A DNA stretch of 64,000 bases from Frigidibacter sp. ROC022 (GCF_024723735.1 NZ_JANQDU010000001.1:1-64000), one strand, 5' to 3'. Shown: positions 25,216 to 34,681, counted from the stretch's first letter. Program-made: numbers and translations. Notes: a model not told the origin generated them from the sequence alone.

Positions 25216-26232
25216 ATGCTTGACCAACCGACAAACGAACGCCGCCTGACCATCGCCCGCGCCATGGCCGAGGCGATGCAGCAGGAAATGCAGCGCGACC
25301 CCTCGGTCTTCGTGATGGGCGAGGATGTCGCCGGGTTCGGCGGCATCTTCGGCAATACCCGTGGCCTGTTCGACGAATTCGGCAAGGAACGGGTCCGCGA
25401 CACGCCGATTTCCGAAACCGGCTTCATCAGCGCCGCCGTGGGCGCCGCGATGGACGGGATGCGGCCGATCGTCGAGCTGATGTTCGTCGATTTCTTCGGC
25501 GTCTGCTTCGATGCGATCTACAACCAGATGGCCAAGAACACCTATTTCGCCGGCGGCAATGCCTCGGTGCCGATGGTGCTGATGACCTCGACCGGCGGCG
25601 GTTATTCCGACGCCGGCCAGCATTCGCAATGCCTCTACGGCACCTTCGCGCACCTGCCGGGGATGAAGGTGGTCTCGCCCTCGAACGCCTATGACGCCAA
25701 GGGGCTGATGACCGCCGCGATCCGCGACGACAACCCGGTGGTCTACATGTTCCACAAGGGACTGCAGGGGATGGGCTGGCTCGGGACCGAGCCGCGGGCG
25801 ACCGTCAACACGCCGGAGGAAGGCTATACGGTCGAGATCGGCAAGGCCAAGGTGGTCCGCGAAGGCACCGACGTGACGCTGGTCGGGCTGGCGATGGGCG
25901 TGCACAACGCGCTGAAGGCCGCCGACAAGCTGGCCGAGGAGGGCGTCAGCGCCGAGGTCGTCGATCTGGTGTCGCTGGTCCCGCTGGACCGCGAGACGGT
26001 GATCAACTCGGTCGCCAAGACCGGCCGACTGATCGTGGTGGACGAGGACTATCACAGCTACGGCGTGTCGGGCGAGATCATCGCGACGGTGACCGAGCAC
26101 GACATCTCGAAGCTGAAAGCCTCTCCGGCGCGGGTCACCTTCCCGGATGTGCCGATCCCCTACGCGCGCAACATGGAGCAGTTCTGCCTGCCCAATCCGG
26201 ACAAGATCATCGCTGCATACCGCAACATGTAG
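25216..26232 (+). CDS. 2-oxoacid (pyruvate/acetoin) dehydrogenase E1 beta
   Basis: This 338-residue protein is the beta subunit partner of the upstream gene. It opens with the transketolase pyrimidine-binding domain (GEDVAGFGGIFGNTRGLFDE near 28-47, SETGFISAAVGAAMDGMRPI near 65-84) and ends with the C-terminal domain (VGLAMGVHNALKAADKLAEE, VVDEDYHSYGVSGEI). It is the typical length for the family. It lies 42 bp after E1 alpha and 30 bp before the lipoyl gene, on the same strand. The pair forms an alpha2beta2 enzyme. Confidence 0.88.
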   Translation: MLDQPTNERRLTIARAMAEAMQQEMQRDPSVFVMGEDVAGFGGIFGNTRGLFDEFGKERVRDTPISETGFISAAVGAAMDGMRPIVELMFVDFFGVCFDAIYNQMAKNTYFAGGNASVPMVLMTSTGGGYSDAGQHSQCLYGTFAHLPGMKVVSPSNAYDAKGLMTAAIRDDNPVVYMFHKGLQGMGWLGTEPRATVNTPEEGYTVEIGKAKVVREGTDVTLVGLAMGVHNALKAADKLAEEGVSAEVVDLVSLVPLDRETVINSVAKTGRLIVVDEDYHSYGVSGEIIATVTEHDISKLKASPARVTFPDVPIPYARNMEQFCLPNPDKIIAAYRNM

Positions 26233-26262
26233 CAGGTGTCGGACAACGGAAGGAGCGCGCGC

Positions 26263-26499
26263 ATGGCGACCGATGTGAAAGTGCCGCAGGATCTGTGGCA
26301 GGACGACAGCATGGAAGCTGTCATCACCAACTGGCTGGCCTCGGACGGGGCGACGGTGAAGAAGGGGGCGCTTCTGGCCGAGATCATGGTCGAGAAGTCG
26401 CAGTTCGAGGTGGCCGCGCCCGCCGACGGGGTTCTGAAGATCACCCGTCAGGCCGACGCCATCGTGCGCAAGGGAGACGTGATCGGGCAGATCACTTGA
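26263..26499 (+). CDS. Free-standing lipoyl/biotinyl carrier domain
   Basis: This protein of only 78 residues is a single lipoyl domain. The acceptor lysine is Lys45 in IMVEKSQFEV, the place of the usual ETDKA turn, between two symmetric strand halves. There is no subunit-binding domain or acyltransferase domain, so it is not an E2. The start MATDVKVPQ was taken because GGAAGGAG lies just upstream; an ATG 27 bp earlier is possible but has no site. It overlaps the lipoate ligase gene by 4 bp. It probably accepts acyl groups from the E1 enzyme. Confidence 0.85.
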   Translation: MATDVKVPQDLWQDDSMEAVITNWLASDGATVKKGALLAEIMVEKSQFEVAAPADGVLKITRQADAIVRKGDVIGQIT

Positions 26500-27224
26500 G
26501 CGAGACGGCGGCGCCCGGTCCGGTGCGGGAAATGCCCCTGGCCGAGGCCCTGGACTGGGAGGCGGCGCGCCTGGCCGATATCGCCGAGGGGCGCGCCGCC
26601 GCCGCTGCCCTGCTCTGGTCCTGCGAACCGGCGCTGGTCGCGCCGAAGCGGCTGGGCGGGTTGCCCGGATTTGCCCGCGCCGGCGCCGCGGCCGCCGAGG
26701 CCGGGTGGCCGGTGCATCTGCGCGCCACCGGCGGGGATCTGGTGCCGCAGGGGCCCGGGGTCACAAACCTGACGCTGCTGTTTCGTGCGCCGCCCGGGCC
26801 GGCCCCCGGGCTGGACGATGCCTACCGGCACCTGACCGCGCCGATCCGCGCGGCCCTTGCCGATCTGGGCATCGACTCCTGCCACGGCTCGGTGCCCGGG
26901 GCCTTTTGCGATGGCCGGTTCAATGTCACCGTCGCGGGCCGGAAATTTGCCGGAACCGCGCAGCGCTGGCGCCCTGTCGCGGCCGGGCACGCGGTGCAGA
27001 GCCATGCGATGATGCTGATGCGCGGCCCGGACCCGGACATGATCGCGACGCTGAACCGGTTCTACCGCGATTGCGGGATCGACCGGCGGATCGAGGCCGC
27101 GGCACATGTCGGATTGCACGACCTGGCCGGGCCCGGACAGGCCGATGCCATGCAGGGGCGCTTCCTTGCCGGCCTTGCCGAGCGGGTGCTGCCGCGATCG
27201 CGGTTTCGTGCTCGGCGCGGTTAG
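26496..27224 (+). CDS. Lipoate--protein ligase family protein
   Basis: This protein of up to 242 residues belongs to the BPL/LplA/LipB fold. RATGGDLVPQGPGVTNLTLL fits the lipoate-binding glycine-rich loop, and GRKFAGTAQRWR holds the conserved lysine that contacts lipoyl-AMP. It should attach lipoate to the small lipoyl protein encoded immediately upstream, from which it is translationally coupled if a TTG start (overlapping TGA by 4 bp) is used. A Met 12 codons downstream is an alternative. It has no accessory C-terminal domain. Confidence 0.78.
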   Translation: MSETAAPGPVREMPLAEALDWEAARLADIAEGRAAAAALLWSCEPALVAPKRLGGLPGFARAGAAAAEAGWPVHLRATGGDLVPQGPGVTNLTLLFRAPPGPAPGLDDAYRHLTAPIRAALADLGIDSCHGSVPGAFCDGRFNVTVAGRKFAGTAQRWRPVAAGHAVQSHAMMLMRGPDPDMIATLNRFYRDCGIDRRIEAAAHVGLHDLAGPGQADAMQGRFLAGLAERVLPRSRFRARRG

Positions 27225-27321
27225 GCAGCTAACAGCGTCCCGGATTGATTTGCGGCAGGGAGCAACCTGTCGAGGACATCAATTCCGAAATCGCCCTCGA
27301 CCGCAAATCGAGGAGAAAGAC

Positions 27322-28812
27322 ATGTCAACACCATCTCCATCGGATGCGCCCGCCAAGGCGCATCGTTTCACGGTCTGGGGCGTCGCCCTGATGACCGCCG
27401 CCGCCGTTCTCAGCCTGCGCGGCCTGCCGATGATGGCCCAGGAAGGGCTGACGATGTGGTTCTACATCGGCTTCGCGACGCTGTTCTTCCTGATCCCCGG
27501 TGCCTTCGTCTCGGCCGAGCTGGGCGGGATGTTCACCCGGGACAAGGGCGGCGTCTACACCTGGGTCAAGGAAGCCTTCGGCAGTTCCTGGGGGCTTGCC
27601 GCGGTCTGGCTGCAATGGATTCAGAATGTTGTCTGGTACCCGGTGGCCCTAGGCTTTACGGCGGGGGCGCTGGCCTATGTGGCCGGGCGGCCCGATCTGG
27701 CCTCCAGCCCGTTCTTCAATTTCGCCGTCGTGGTCGTCGTCTATTGGCTGGCCACCTTGATCGCCATGTTCGGAGAGAAATCCTATGGCAGTTTCAGCCA
27801 GTGGCTCTTCGTGCTCGGCACCGTCCTGCCGGGTCTGTTCCTGATGGTCCTCGCGGTGGTCTGGATTGCGCTCGGCAATCCGATCGAGCTGATTTCGGCC
27901 TCGGCCGTCGTCACCGATGCCACCTCCAGTGCGGGCCATCAGGTGCACCCCTGGCTGCCGCAGATATCGGGTCTCGGCTCGATCGCCTTTCTTGCCGGTA
28001 CGGTCCTGCTGTTTGCCGGGGTCGAGGTGCAGGGCGTGCGGGCGGGCCAGATGAAACGCCCCTCGCGTGAATTCCCCGAGGCGATGATCCTGGCCGCGAT
28101 CATCGTCTTCGTCATCTTCACCTTCGGTTCGCTGGCCATCGCGACGATGTTCCCGGTCAAGGAGCTGAGCCTGACCGCCGGGATCATGCAGGCCTACAAG
28201 GCCGCATTGGACAAGTTCCATCTCGGCTGGATGGTGCCCGTCATCGCCGCCTTCCTGGCGGCCGGGGCCCTGGGCCAGATCGTCACCTGGATCGGCGGGC
28301 CGAGCCGGGCCCTGTTGCAAACCGCCGAGAACGGAGAGATCCCGCCCCATTTCGCGGTCACCAACCGGTCCGGGGCGCCGAGGATGATCCTTCTGCTCCA
28401 GGCGCTGATCGTCACCGTTCTGGGCAGCTTCTACCTGATCTTCCCCAACCCTTCGGCGGCGTTCTATCTTCTCAGCGCGATGACGGTGTCGTTGTACCTG
28501 CTGATGTATCTGATGATGTATGCCGCCGCGATCCGGCTGCGCTACACTGCGCCCGATGCCGAGCGGCATTTCCGCGTGCCCGGCGGGAGCCTGGGGATGT
28601 GGCTGATCGCCGGCTTCGGCTTCCTCGCCGTGGCCTTCGCGCTGGTCGTCTCGTTCTTCCCGCCCAGCCAGGTGCCGGTCGGGTCGCCGATGCTCTACAC
28701 CGGGCTGGTGATCGCCGGGCTGGTGGTGTTCGGCGCCGCGCCCTTCCTCATCCATGCCGCGAAGAAACCCGAATGGGTGCAGCCCGCCGCCTCTCCCGAG
28801 GCCGCCGGCTGA
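27322..28812 (+). CDS. APC-family amino-acid antiporter, GadC-like
   Basis: This 496-residue inner-membrane protein has twelve or so helices of the APC superfamily. It begins with a cytoplasmic stretch and [19 protein letters not shown], a GadC/YjeM-type opening, and contains [24 protein letters not shown], typical of the glutamate:GABA antiporter subfamily. The C-terminus lacks the long plug of E. coli GadC. It is followed by glutamate decarboxylase, so exchange of glutamate for GABA is likely. GAGGAG lies 8-13 bases before the ATG. Confidence 0.82.
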   Translation: MSTPSPSDAPAKAHRFTVWGVALMTAAAVLSLRGLPMMAQEGLTMWFYIGFATLFFLIPGAFVSAELGGMFTRDKGGVYTWVKEAFGSSWGLAAVWLQWIQNVVWYPVALGFTAGALAYVAGRPDLASSPFFNFAVVVVVYWLATLIAMFGEKSYGSFSQWLFVLGTVLPGLFLMVLAVVWIALGNPIELISASAVVTDATSSAGHQVHPWLPQISGLGSIAFLAGTVLLFAGVEVQGVRAGQMKRPSREFPEAMILAAIIVFVIFTFGSLAIATMFPVKELSLTAGIMQAYKAALDKFHLGWMVPVIAAFLAAGALGQIVTWIGGPSRALLQTAENGEIPPHFAVTNRSGAPRMILLLQALIVTVLGSFYLIFPNPSAAFYLLSAMTVSLYLLMYLMMYAAAIRLRYTAPDAERHFRVPGGSLGMWLIAGFGFLAVAFALVVSFFPPSQVPVGSPMLYTGLVIAGLVVFGAAPFLIHAAKKPEWVQPAASPEAAG

Positions 28813-28821
28813 ACCCCCTGC

Positions 28822-28845
28822 GGGCGGCCCTGCAAGGGGCCGCCC
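28822..28845 (+). promoter_or_regulatory. Intergenic hairpin between antiporter and gadB
   Basis: GGGCGGCCC and GGGCCGCCC form a 9-bp stem around a 6-base loop, between the antiporter stop and the gadB start. There is no T-tract. It may act as a stabiliser or partial attenuator setting the ratio of the two products. Confidence 0.45.
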
Positions 28846-28877
28846 ACCGGAATGTCACCAATCGAAGGATCACCTCC

Positions 28878-30281
28878 ATGTCTCTTCACCGCAGAAACGA
28901 CATCCGCGACGCCCTGCTCGACGATGTCTATGCCTCTCCCGACCTGTCGCATTCGCTGCCCAAATACCGGATGCCGGCCGAGGAACGCGAACCGCGCCAT
29001 GCCTATGCGCTGATCCATGACGAGCTGATGATGGACGGCAACGCGCGCCAGAACCTGGCCACCTTCTGCACCACCTGGATGGAGCCCGAAGTGCGTGCGC
29101 TGATGGCCGAGAGCGTCGACAAGAACATGATCGACAAGGACGAATACCCGCAGACCGCCGAGATCGAGTCGCGTTGTGTCCACATCCTTGCCGATCTGTG
29201 GAACTCTCCCGAGGCGGCCGACACGATGGGCTGTTCGACCACCGGATCGTCCGAAGCCGCGATGCTGGCCGGGATGGCGCTGAAATGGCGCTGGCGGGAT
29301 CGGCAGCGCAAGGCCGGCAAGCCGGTCGACAGGCCCAATCTGGTGACCGGGCCGGTGCAGGTCTGCTGGCACAAGTTCGCCCGCTACTGGGACATCGAGC
29401 TGCGCGAAATCCCGATGCAGGGCGAGCGGCTGCTGATGAGCCCGGAAACCGTGCTTGAACGCTGCGACGAGAACACCATCGGCGTGGTGCCGACGCTGGG
29501 CGTCACCTTCACCGGCCAGTACGAGGACGTGAAGGGGGTGAGCGATGCGCTCGACAAGCTGCAGGCCGAGACCGGGCTCGACATCCCCATCCATGTCGAT
29601 GCGGCCTCGGGCGGTTTCCTGGCGCCCTTCATCACGCCCGAGCTCGAATGGGATTTCCGCCTGCCCCGGGTCAAGTCGATCAACGCCTCGGGGCACAAGT
29701 TCGGCCTGGCGCCGCTCGGTGTCGGCTGGGTGGTCTGGCGCGACAGCGCCGAACTGCCCGAAGACCTCATCTTCCGGGTCAACTATCTGGGCGGCGACAT
29801 GCCGACCTTCGCGCTGAACTTCTCGCGCCCCGGGGGAGAGATCATCGCGCAATACTACAACTTCCTGCGGCTGGGTCGCGAAGGCTACCGCAAGGTGCAG
29901 CAGGCCTGCCACGACATCGCCTTCCGGCTGTCCGAGGCGATCGACCGGATGGAGCTGTTCGACATCATCCACGACGGCGGCACCTCGGGCATCCCGGCGG
30001 TGTCCTGGCGGTTCAAGCCCGATGCCCATCCCGGTTTCAGCCTCTACGATCTGGCCGACCGGCTGCGCACCCGCGGCTGGCTGGTGCCCGCCTATTCCAT
30101 GCCGCCGGACCGTGAAGACCTCGTGGTGCAGCGTATCCTGGTGCGGCACGGGTTCAGCGAGGACATGGGCAACCTGCTGATCGAGGACATGCGCGCCGCA
30201 CTGGCGCATTTCGAACGGCATCCGGTCGGGGTGCCGCTGACCGCTTTCGAGACCGGCAGTTTCGACCACAGCGGCCGCTAA
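28878..30281 (+). CDS. gadB: Glutamate decarboxylase
   Basis: This 467-residue fold-type I PLP enzyme converts glutamate to GABA and CO2 in the cytoplasm, consuming a proton. The PLP lysine is Lys274 in [12 protein letters not shown], close to Lys276 in E. coli GadB, and [18 protein letters not shown] holds the phosphate-binding turn. [13 protein letters not shown] is the conserved Asp region. The length matches the 466-residue E. coli protein. It forms an acid-resistance-type pair with the antiporter upstream. A terminator hairpin follows. Confidence 0.93.
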   Translation: MSLHRRNDIRDALLDDVYASPDLSHSLPKYRMPAEEREPRHAYALIHDELMMDGNARQNLATFCTTWMEPEVRALMAESVDKNMIDKDEYPQTAEIESRCVHILADLWNSPEAADTMGCSTTGSSEAAMLAGMALKWRWRDRQRKAGKPVDRPNLVTGPVQVCWHKFARYWDIELREIPMQGERLLMSPETVLERCDENTIGVVPTLGVTFTGQYEDVKGVSDALDKLQAETGLDIPIHVDAASGGFLAPFITPELEWDFRLPRVKSINASGHKFGLAPLGVGWVVWRDSAELPEDLIFRVNYLGGDMPTFALNFSRPGGEIIAQYYNFLRLGREGYRKVQQACHDIAFRLSEAIDRMELFDIIHDGGTSGIPAVSWRFKPDAHPGFSLYDLADRLRTRGWLVPAYSMPPDREDLVVQRILVRHGFSEDMGNLLIEDMRAALAHFERHPVGVPLTAFETGSFDHSGR

Positions 30282-30288
30282 GGCATCG

Positions 30289-30315
30289 CCCCGCCAGGGC
30301 CGGCCCCTGGCGGGG
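30289..30315 (+). terminator. Hairpin terminator after gadB
   Basis: CCCCGCCAGGG pairs perfectly with CCCTGGCGGGG around a 5-base loop, 8 bp after the gadB stop. No T-run follows, so it is a strong hairpin that may need Rho. It ends the decarboxylase operon before the Crp/Fnr gene. Confidence 0.65.
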
Positions 30316-30435
30316 TGCTCCGTTCCCGGACCGGGGGGCACCCGGAAGCGACGTTTTGTCCCCGGCGGCCCCGATCGGTTTCATTTTCCCGCAACGCTCC
30401 TATGCTGGCCGCCGAGGCTGTCGCGGGAGAATTCC

Positions 30436-31122
30436 CTGACCCACTGGCACTATGAACGCATCGACCCGCTTGCCGGGGTTCCAGAGCCGGCGCTGTCGGA
30501 ACTCCGGGCAAGGGCGACCCGGCTGACCGTCAGCCGCGGCCGGACCATCTTTGCCCCGAACCCGGCCCCGGATGCGGTCTTCATCCTCGAGACGGGGCTG
30601 GTCCGGATCTACCGGCTGTCCGAGGAGGGCCATGAATTCACCCTGAATTTCGTCAAGCCCGGCGAAGTCTTCGGGGAAATGGCGGCGTTCAGCGATCAGC
30701 CTTGCGATAACTTCGCCCAGGCGATCGATCGCTGCATCGTCCTGAAAGTGCCCGTGCCGGCATTCTCGGAACTTCTGCGCAGCGTGCCCGAGCTGTGTTT
30801 TTCCGTCACCCGGCAGATCGTCCAGCGCTTCAAGCGGGTCATGATCCGCACCGAAGACCTGGTGTTCCGCTCGGTCGCGGCGCGGCTGGCGGATGTGCTG
30901 TTGATGCTGAACGAGGATTTCGGCGACGAGCTGCGCGGCCGCCGGTTCATCCGGGTGCACCTGTCGCAGACAGAGCTTGCCACCCTGGTCGGGGCCTCGC
31001 GCCCCAGCACCAACCAGGCCTTCAAGCAATTCCGCGAACAAGGGCTGGCCACTTTCGAGAAGGGCCATGTGGTCATCCTCGACCTCGAGCGGTTGCGCCG
31101 CCTGGCGCATGACGACGCCTAG
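30436..31122 (+). CDS. Crp/Fnr-family transcriptional regulator
   Basis: This protein of about 228 residues has a cyclic-nucleotide-fold sensor domain (FILETGLVRIYRLSEEGHE, PGEVFGEMAAF) and a C-terminal winged helix (LSQTELATLVGASRPSTNQA). There is no N-terminal cysteine cluster, so it is not an oxygen-sensing FNR. Its recognition helix (RPSTNQ) also lacks the E--SR residues that read FNR boxes. The full domain is reached only if translation begins at CTG (30436), after GGGAG; the first ATG in frame (30679) would cut off most of the sensor. It lies next to gadB. Confidence 0.8.
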   Translation: MTHWHYERIDPLAGVPEPALSELRARATRLTVSRGRTIFAPNPAPDAVFILETGLVRIYRLSEEGHEFTLNFVKPGEVFGEMAAFSDQPCDNFAQAIDRCIVLKVPVPAFSELLRSVPELCFSVTRQIVQRFKRVMIRTEDLVFRSVAARLADVLLMLNEDFGDELRGRRFIRVHLSQTELATLVGASRPSTNQAFKQFREQGLATFEKGHVVILDLERLRRLAHDDA

Positions 31123-31148
31123 CCGACCGGCGCCTTCGGGCGTCGCGG

Positions 31149-32564
31149 CTAGCGCGGGTCGATCGGCGTGGTGATGGTCGCGTCGAGTTCGGACTCGATG
31201 AAGGCGGCATAGGAAAGCAGGTCATGCTCGGCACGGGGCCGCGCCACGACCTGCAGGCCGACGGGCAGACCCTCGGCGGTGAAGCCGCAGGGCATGGACA
31301 GCGCCGGCGCGGTGGTCAGGGTGATCGCATAGGCGATGGCCAGCCAGTCGATGTAGGTCTCGAATTCATGGCCGGCGCAGCGCTCGACATAGCGGTTCTC
31401 GATCGGGAAGGGCGGCACGATCGTTGCCGGGGTCAGCAGCAGGTCGAAGTCGTCGAAGAACGCGACCGTCCGCGCCACCATTTCGGCGCGTTGTTCTTCG
31501 GCCTTCAGGTGTTCGGCGGCCGTCAGCTTCAGCCCCTTCTCGACGTTCCAGACCATTTCCGGCTTCAGCAGCTCGGGGAAATCCCGCAGCTTCTGCGCGT
31601 GCGAGGCGGCGAAGTGGAAGGCGCGCAGGGTCTGGAAGGCCTCATGCGCCTCGGAGAGGTCCGGATGGGTCTCTTCCACCAGCACCCCGTCCCCGGCGAG
31701 CTTCTCCGCCGCCGCCCGGCAGATGGCCGCGACCTCGGGATCGACCGGGGTGATGCCCAGATCGGCGCTGAAGGCGATGCGCCGCGGCATCCGCGGCTGG
31801 CTGGCGTGCTCGCGATAGCTCAGTGAGAGACGCGGCAGCGAACGCGGATCGGCCGGATTTTCGCCGCACATCGCATCGAGCAGCAGGCCGGTGTCGGCGA
31901 CGTTTCGGGCCATCGGACCGTCGGCGGCCAGCAGGTTGTCCACCAGCGTGCCGGGGTCGCGGGCCACTCTGCCGGGGGTCGGGCGCAGACCGACGATCCC
32001 GCAGAAGCTTGCCGGGTTGCGCAGCGAGCCGCCCATGTCATTGCCATGCGCGACCCAGGCCATGCCGGTCGCCAGCGCCACCGCCGCCCCGCCCGAGGAC
32101 CCGGAGGCCGAGCGGCTGCGGTTCCACGGGTTCAGCGTCGCGCCGAATACCTCGTTGAACGTGTTGCCGCCGGCGCCGAATTCCGGCACCGCGCTCTTGC
32201 CATAGACCACGCCGCCCTCGGCCTCGATATTCTGCACCAGGATGTTGGAGCGTGCCGGAATGTGGTCGGCATAGATCGGAGAGCCATGCGTGGTGCGCAC
32301 GCCCTCGACTTCGGTCAGATCCTTGATCGGCAGCGGCATTCCCGCCAGGCGTCCGCGTTCCCCGGCCGGCTTGTCCATCAGCCGCCGCGCGCAATCGCGG
32401 GCACGATCGAAGCACAGCGTCGGCAGTGCATTCACGCCGGGATCGACCGCGGCGATGCGCGCCTCCAGGGCATCGAGCAGATCGAGCGTGGTGATCTCTC
32501 CCTGCCGGAGGGCGTCGACGATGGCGCAGGCGGTGCGGTCGATCAGTTCGGGACGGGACGACAT
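31149..32564 (-). CDS. Amidase (amidase signature family)
   Basis: This 471-residue enzyme belongs to the amidase signature family and hydrolyses carboxamides in the cytoplasm. The catalytic lysine is in GMPLPIKDLTEV, and GSSGGAAVALATGM plus NDMGGSLRNPASFCGIVGLRP give the cis-Ser/Ser pair. The start MSSRPELID sits 37 bp after the SDR stop on the same strand. It is the last gene of a three-gene minus-strand operon with Gfo/Idh and SDR. No signal peptide was seen. The substrate is unknown. Confidence 0.88.
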   Translation of the reverse strand: MSSRPELIDRTACAIVDALRQGEITTLDLLDALEARIAAVDPGVNALPTLCFDRARDCARRLMDKPAGERGRLAGMPLPIKDLTEVEGVRTTHGSPIYADHIPARSNILVQNIEAEGGVVYGKSAVPEFGAGGNTFNEVFGATLNPWNRSRSASGSSGGAAVALATGMAWVAHGNDMGGSLRNPASFCGIVGLRPTPGRVARDPGTLVDNLLAADGPMARNVADTGLLLDAMCGENPADPRSLPRLSLSYREHASQPRMPRRIAFSADLGITPVDPEVAAICRAAAEKLAGDGVLVEETHPDLSEAHEAFQTLRAFHFAASHAQKLRDFPELLKPEMVWNVEKGLKLTAAEHLKAEEQRAEMVARTVAFFDDFDLLLTPATIVPPFPIENRYVERCAGHEFETYIDWLAIAYAITLTTAPALSMPCGFTAEGLPVGLQVVARPRAEHDLLSYAAFIESELDATITTPIDPR

Positions 32565-32601
32565 GGGGGCGGCTCCTGGGAGATGGCGGATGGGCGAACG
32601 G

Positions 32602-33417
32602 CTAGACGGCGAAATCCTTCGATTCCGGCAGCGTCTGGCCGCCGTCCACGATGATCGACGTGCCGGTGATGTAGCACGCATCGTCCGAGGCAAGGAAGGC
32701 GACGGCATTGGCGACATCTTCCGGGTCGCCCAGCCGGCCGAGCGGGACCGCCGCGCTCATGCTGTCGATGAAGGCCTGGGTGCGCCCGGCCTTGAGCCCT
32801 TCGGTCAGGATGTTGCCGGGCTCGACCGAATTCACGGTGATGCCGAGCGAGGAATACTCGATCGCCGCCGTGCGCACGAAGCCGTTGATCCCCGCCTTGC
32901 TGGCCGCATAATGCGCGTGGCCGGGGCTCGACACGCGCGGGCCGGTGATCGAGGAGATGAAGATCAGCCGCCCGCCGCCGCCCGCCGCCATCGGATCACG
33001 CGCGGCCCGCGCGGTCAGGAATGCGCCGCGCAAATTGACGCCCAGCACCGAGTCCCATTCCTCGGCGCTGATGTCCTGGATCAGGGTCCAGGGATAGATT
33101 GCCGCGTTCTGCACCAGGATGTCGAGCCGGCCGAAGCTCTGCATCGCCCTGTCCACGATCGTGGCCGCGGCATCGGGTTGGGAGATGTCCACCTCCACCG
33201 CCATGACCCGGTCGGCGGGTCCGATGGAGGCCGCCGTCTTGCGGGCCAGGTCGATATTGGTGTCGCCGAGGATGACCCGGGCGCCTTCGTCGAACAGGCG
33301 CTTTCCGATCGCCGCACCGATGCCGCGCGCCCCGCCGACCACGATCGCGACGCGGTCGATCAGCTTCGCGGGGCGCAGATACTCGGCGGTGCTTGCCGGC
33401 TCGGTGTTCAGGGTCAT
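32602..33417 (-). CDS. SDR family NAD(P)-dependent oxidoreductase
   Basis: This 271-residue classical short-chain dehydrogenase has the cofactor loop VGGARGIGAAIG near residues 28-39, NAAIYPW as NAG-like motif and the catalytic SSITGP...HYAASKAG with Tyr-x-x-x-Lys. A conserved C-terminal SIIVDGGQ completes the fold. It is the middle gene of the Gfo/Idh-SDR-amidase operon. It probably oxidises a secondary alcohol formed in the pathway. The substrate is unknown. Confidence 0.88.
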   Translation of the reverse strand: MTLNTEPASTAEYLRPAKLIDRVAIVVGGARGIGAAIGKRLFDEGARVILGDTNIDLARKTAASIGPADRVMAVEVDISQPDAAATIVDRAMQSFGRLDILVQNAAIYPWTLIQDISAEEWDSVLGVNLRGAFLTARAARDPMAAGGGGRLIFISSITGPRVSSPGHAHYAASKAGINGFVRTAAIEYSSLGITVNSVEPGNILTEGLKAGRTQAFIDSMSAAVPLGRLGDPEDVANAVAFLASDDACYITGTSIIVDGGQTLPESKDFAV

Positions 33418-33444
33418 GTTGGCTCCAGTGGATGGCGTGGAATT

Positions 33445-34569
33445 CTAGCGGCTCGGCTCTGCCTCTGGCCCGGGGGCGAGCTCGACCAGACGGCCCTCGC
33501 GGATGCTCTCGTCGGCGGCCAGCACGATGCGCATGCTGTCGACGGCGCGGCGCATGTGCTCGGACATGTCGCGGTCCTCGCGGATCGCGTCCAGCAGGGC
33601 CTGCTGCTTGCGGTCGCAGATCTGGTCGTGGGTCAGCGCCTCGTCGATCTCGATGTCCTCGTCGCCCTCGACGAGTTCGTTTCCGGGGCCGAGCGCGGCA
33701 TGGTGCAGGCGCAGCGGCCGGATTCTGGAATGGGTCGAGATTTCCGACGAGGTGGCCTGGGTTGCGCCTTTCGGCGTCGGCGGCACGGTTTCGGGCGACA
33801 GCACGCTGACCGAGCCTTTCGGGCCGATGATGTCCTTCACGATGAAGGCCGACTGGCTGATCATCGGGCCCCAGCCGGCCTCGTACCAGCCGACCGAGCC
33901 ATCGTCGAAGATCACCTGCAGCTGACCGTAATTGTACATGCCGGGCGGGATGTCCTCGGTCAGCCGGGCGCCGATGGCATGAACCCTGATCGGCCGCGCC
34001 CCGGTCATGGCGCACATCGCATCGACATAGTGCACGCCGCAATCGACCACCGGTGAAGAGGATTCCATCAGGTCGCGATGCCAGTTCCACGCCGGGCCAA
34101 TGGATTGCTGGTTGAGGTTCATCCGCATGACCAGCGGTTTGCCGAGAGTCCTGGCAAGCGCCTCCATCCTGATCCACATCGGGCTGTGCGGCGGCGAAAT
34201 GCCGACCAGCAGCTTGCGGTCGGCCCGCCTGGCCGCAGCCACGACGCGCTCGGAATCCTCGACCGTCTGCGCGATCGGCTTTTCGAGAAAGACATGCGCA
34301 CCGGCCTCGAAGGCGGCGATGGCGAATTCGGCATGGGTGTTCGGCCAGGTGCAGACCGCCACGACATCCGGCCGCACTTCGGCAAGCGCCTGGTGGAAAT
34401 CGGCGAAACGCGGGATCTCGGCCCAGGCCTCGGGCAGATCGTCGCGCCCGGCGATGCTGCGCGCGCAAAGGCCGGCAAGCCTGTATCCGTCGAGCCGGTC
34501 ATAGGCCCTGGCATGGGCAAGCCCCATATGCCCCAATCCGACAACCAGAACTTTCAACTGCTGGGTCAT
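33445..34569 (-). CDS. Gfo/Idh/MocA family oxidoreductase (module A)
   Basis: This 374-residue dehydrogenase has an N-terminal Rossmann domain (VLVVGLGHMGLAHARAY) with the EKPI lysine motif (FLEKPIAQT), and a C-terminal substrate domain with DCGVHYVDAMC and FDDGSVGWYEAGWGPM. It is a paralogue of the protein at 51125-52207, which shares these segments closely. It is the first gene of a minus-strand operon. A 25-bp motif 88 bp upstream recurs before the peptide ABC operon. It should use NAD(P) on a sugar-like or inositol-like compound. Confidence 0.88.
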   Translation of the reverse strand: MTQQLKVLVVGLGHMGLAHARAYDRLDGYRLAGLCARSIAGRDDLPEAWAEIPRFADFHQALAEVRPDVVAVCTWPNTHAEFAIAAFEAGAHVFLEKPIAQTVEDSERVVAAARRADRKLLVGISPPHSPMWIRMEALARTLGKPLVMRMNLNQQSIGPAWNWHRDLMESSSPVVDCGVHYVDAMCAMTGARPIRVHAIGARLTEDIPPGMYNYGQLQVIFDDGSVGWYEAGWGPMISQSAFIVKDIIGPKGSVSVLSPETVPPTPKGATQATSSEISTHSRIRPLRLHHAALGPGNELVEGDEDIEIDEALTHDQICDRKQQALLDAIREDRDMSEHMRRAVDSMRIVLAADESIREGRLVELAPGPEAEPSR

Positions 34570-34656
34570 GGCGTGACCTTCCGTCTGTCCTGCGACCGCG
34601 CAGCGGTCCTCCCAAGGCCCGTCCGGGCGAGGCTTCATTTGCGCATAGGTCATTTC

Positions 34657-34681
34657 ATTTGTAAAGGACCCGGACTAATAA
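34657..34681 (-). promoter_or_regulatory. Shared 25-bp motif, copy 1 (upstream of Gfo/Idh operon)
   Basis: Read on the minus strand this begins TTATTAGTCCGGGT and ends TTTACAAAT. It matches a copy at 36193-36217 at 21 of 25 positions and is oriented the same way relative to its downstream operon. The TTTACA part could be a -35 element. With the ROK gene between the two copies, it is a likely ROK operator or overlapping promoter. Confidence 0.65.

Noticed and set aside
24190-26232. Naming the genes acoA/acoB or pdhA/pdhB
   Set aside because: Acetoin and pyruvate types cannot be told apart by eye, and the lack of E2 and E3 makes either name unsafe.
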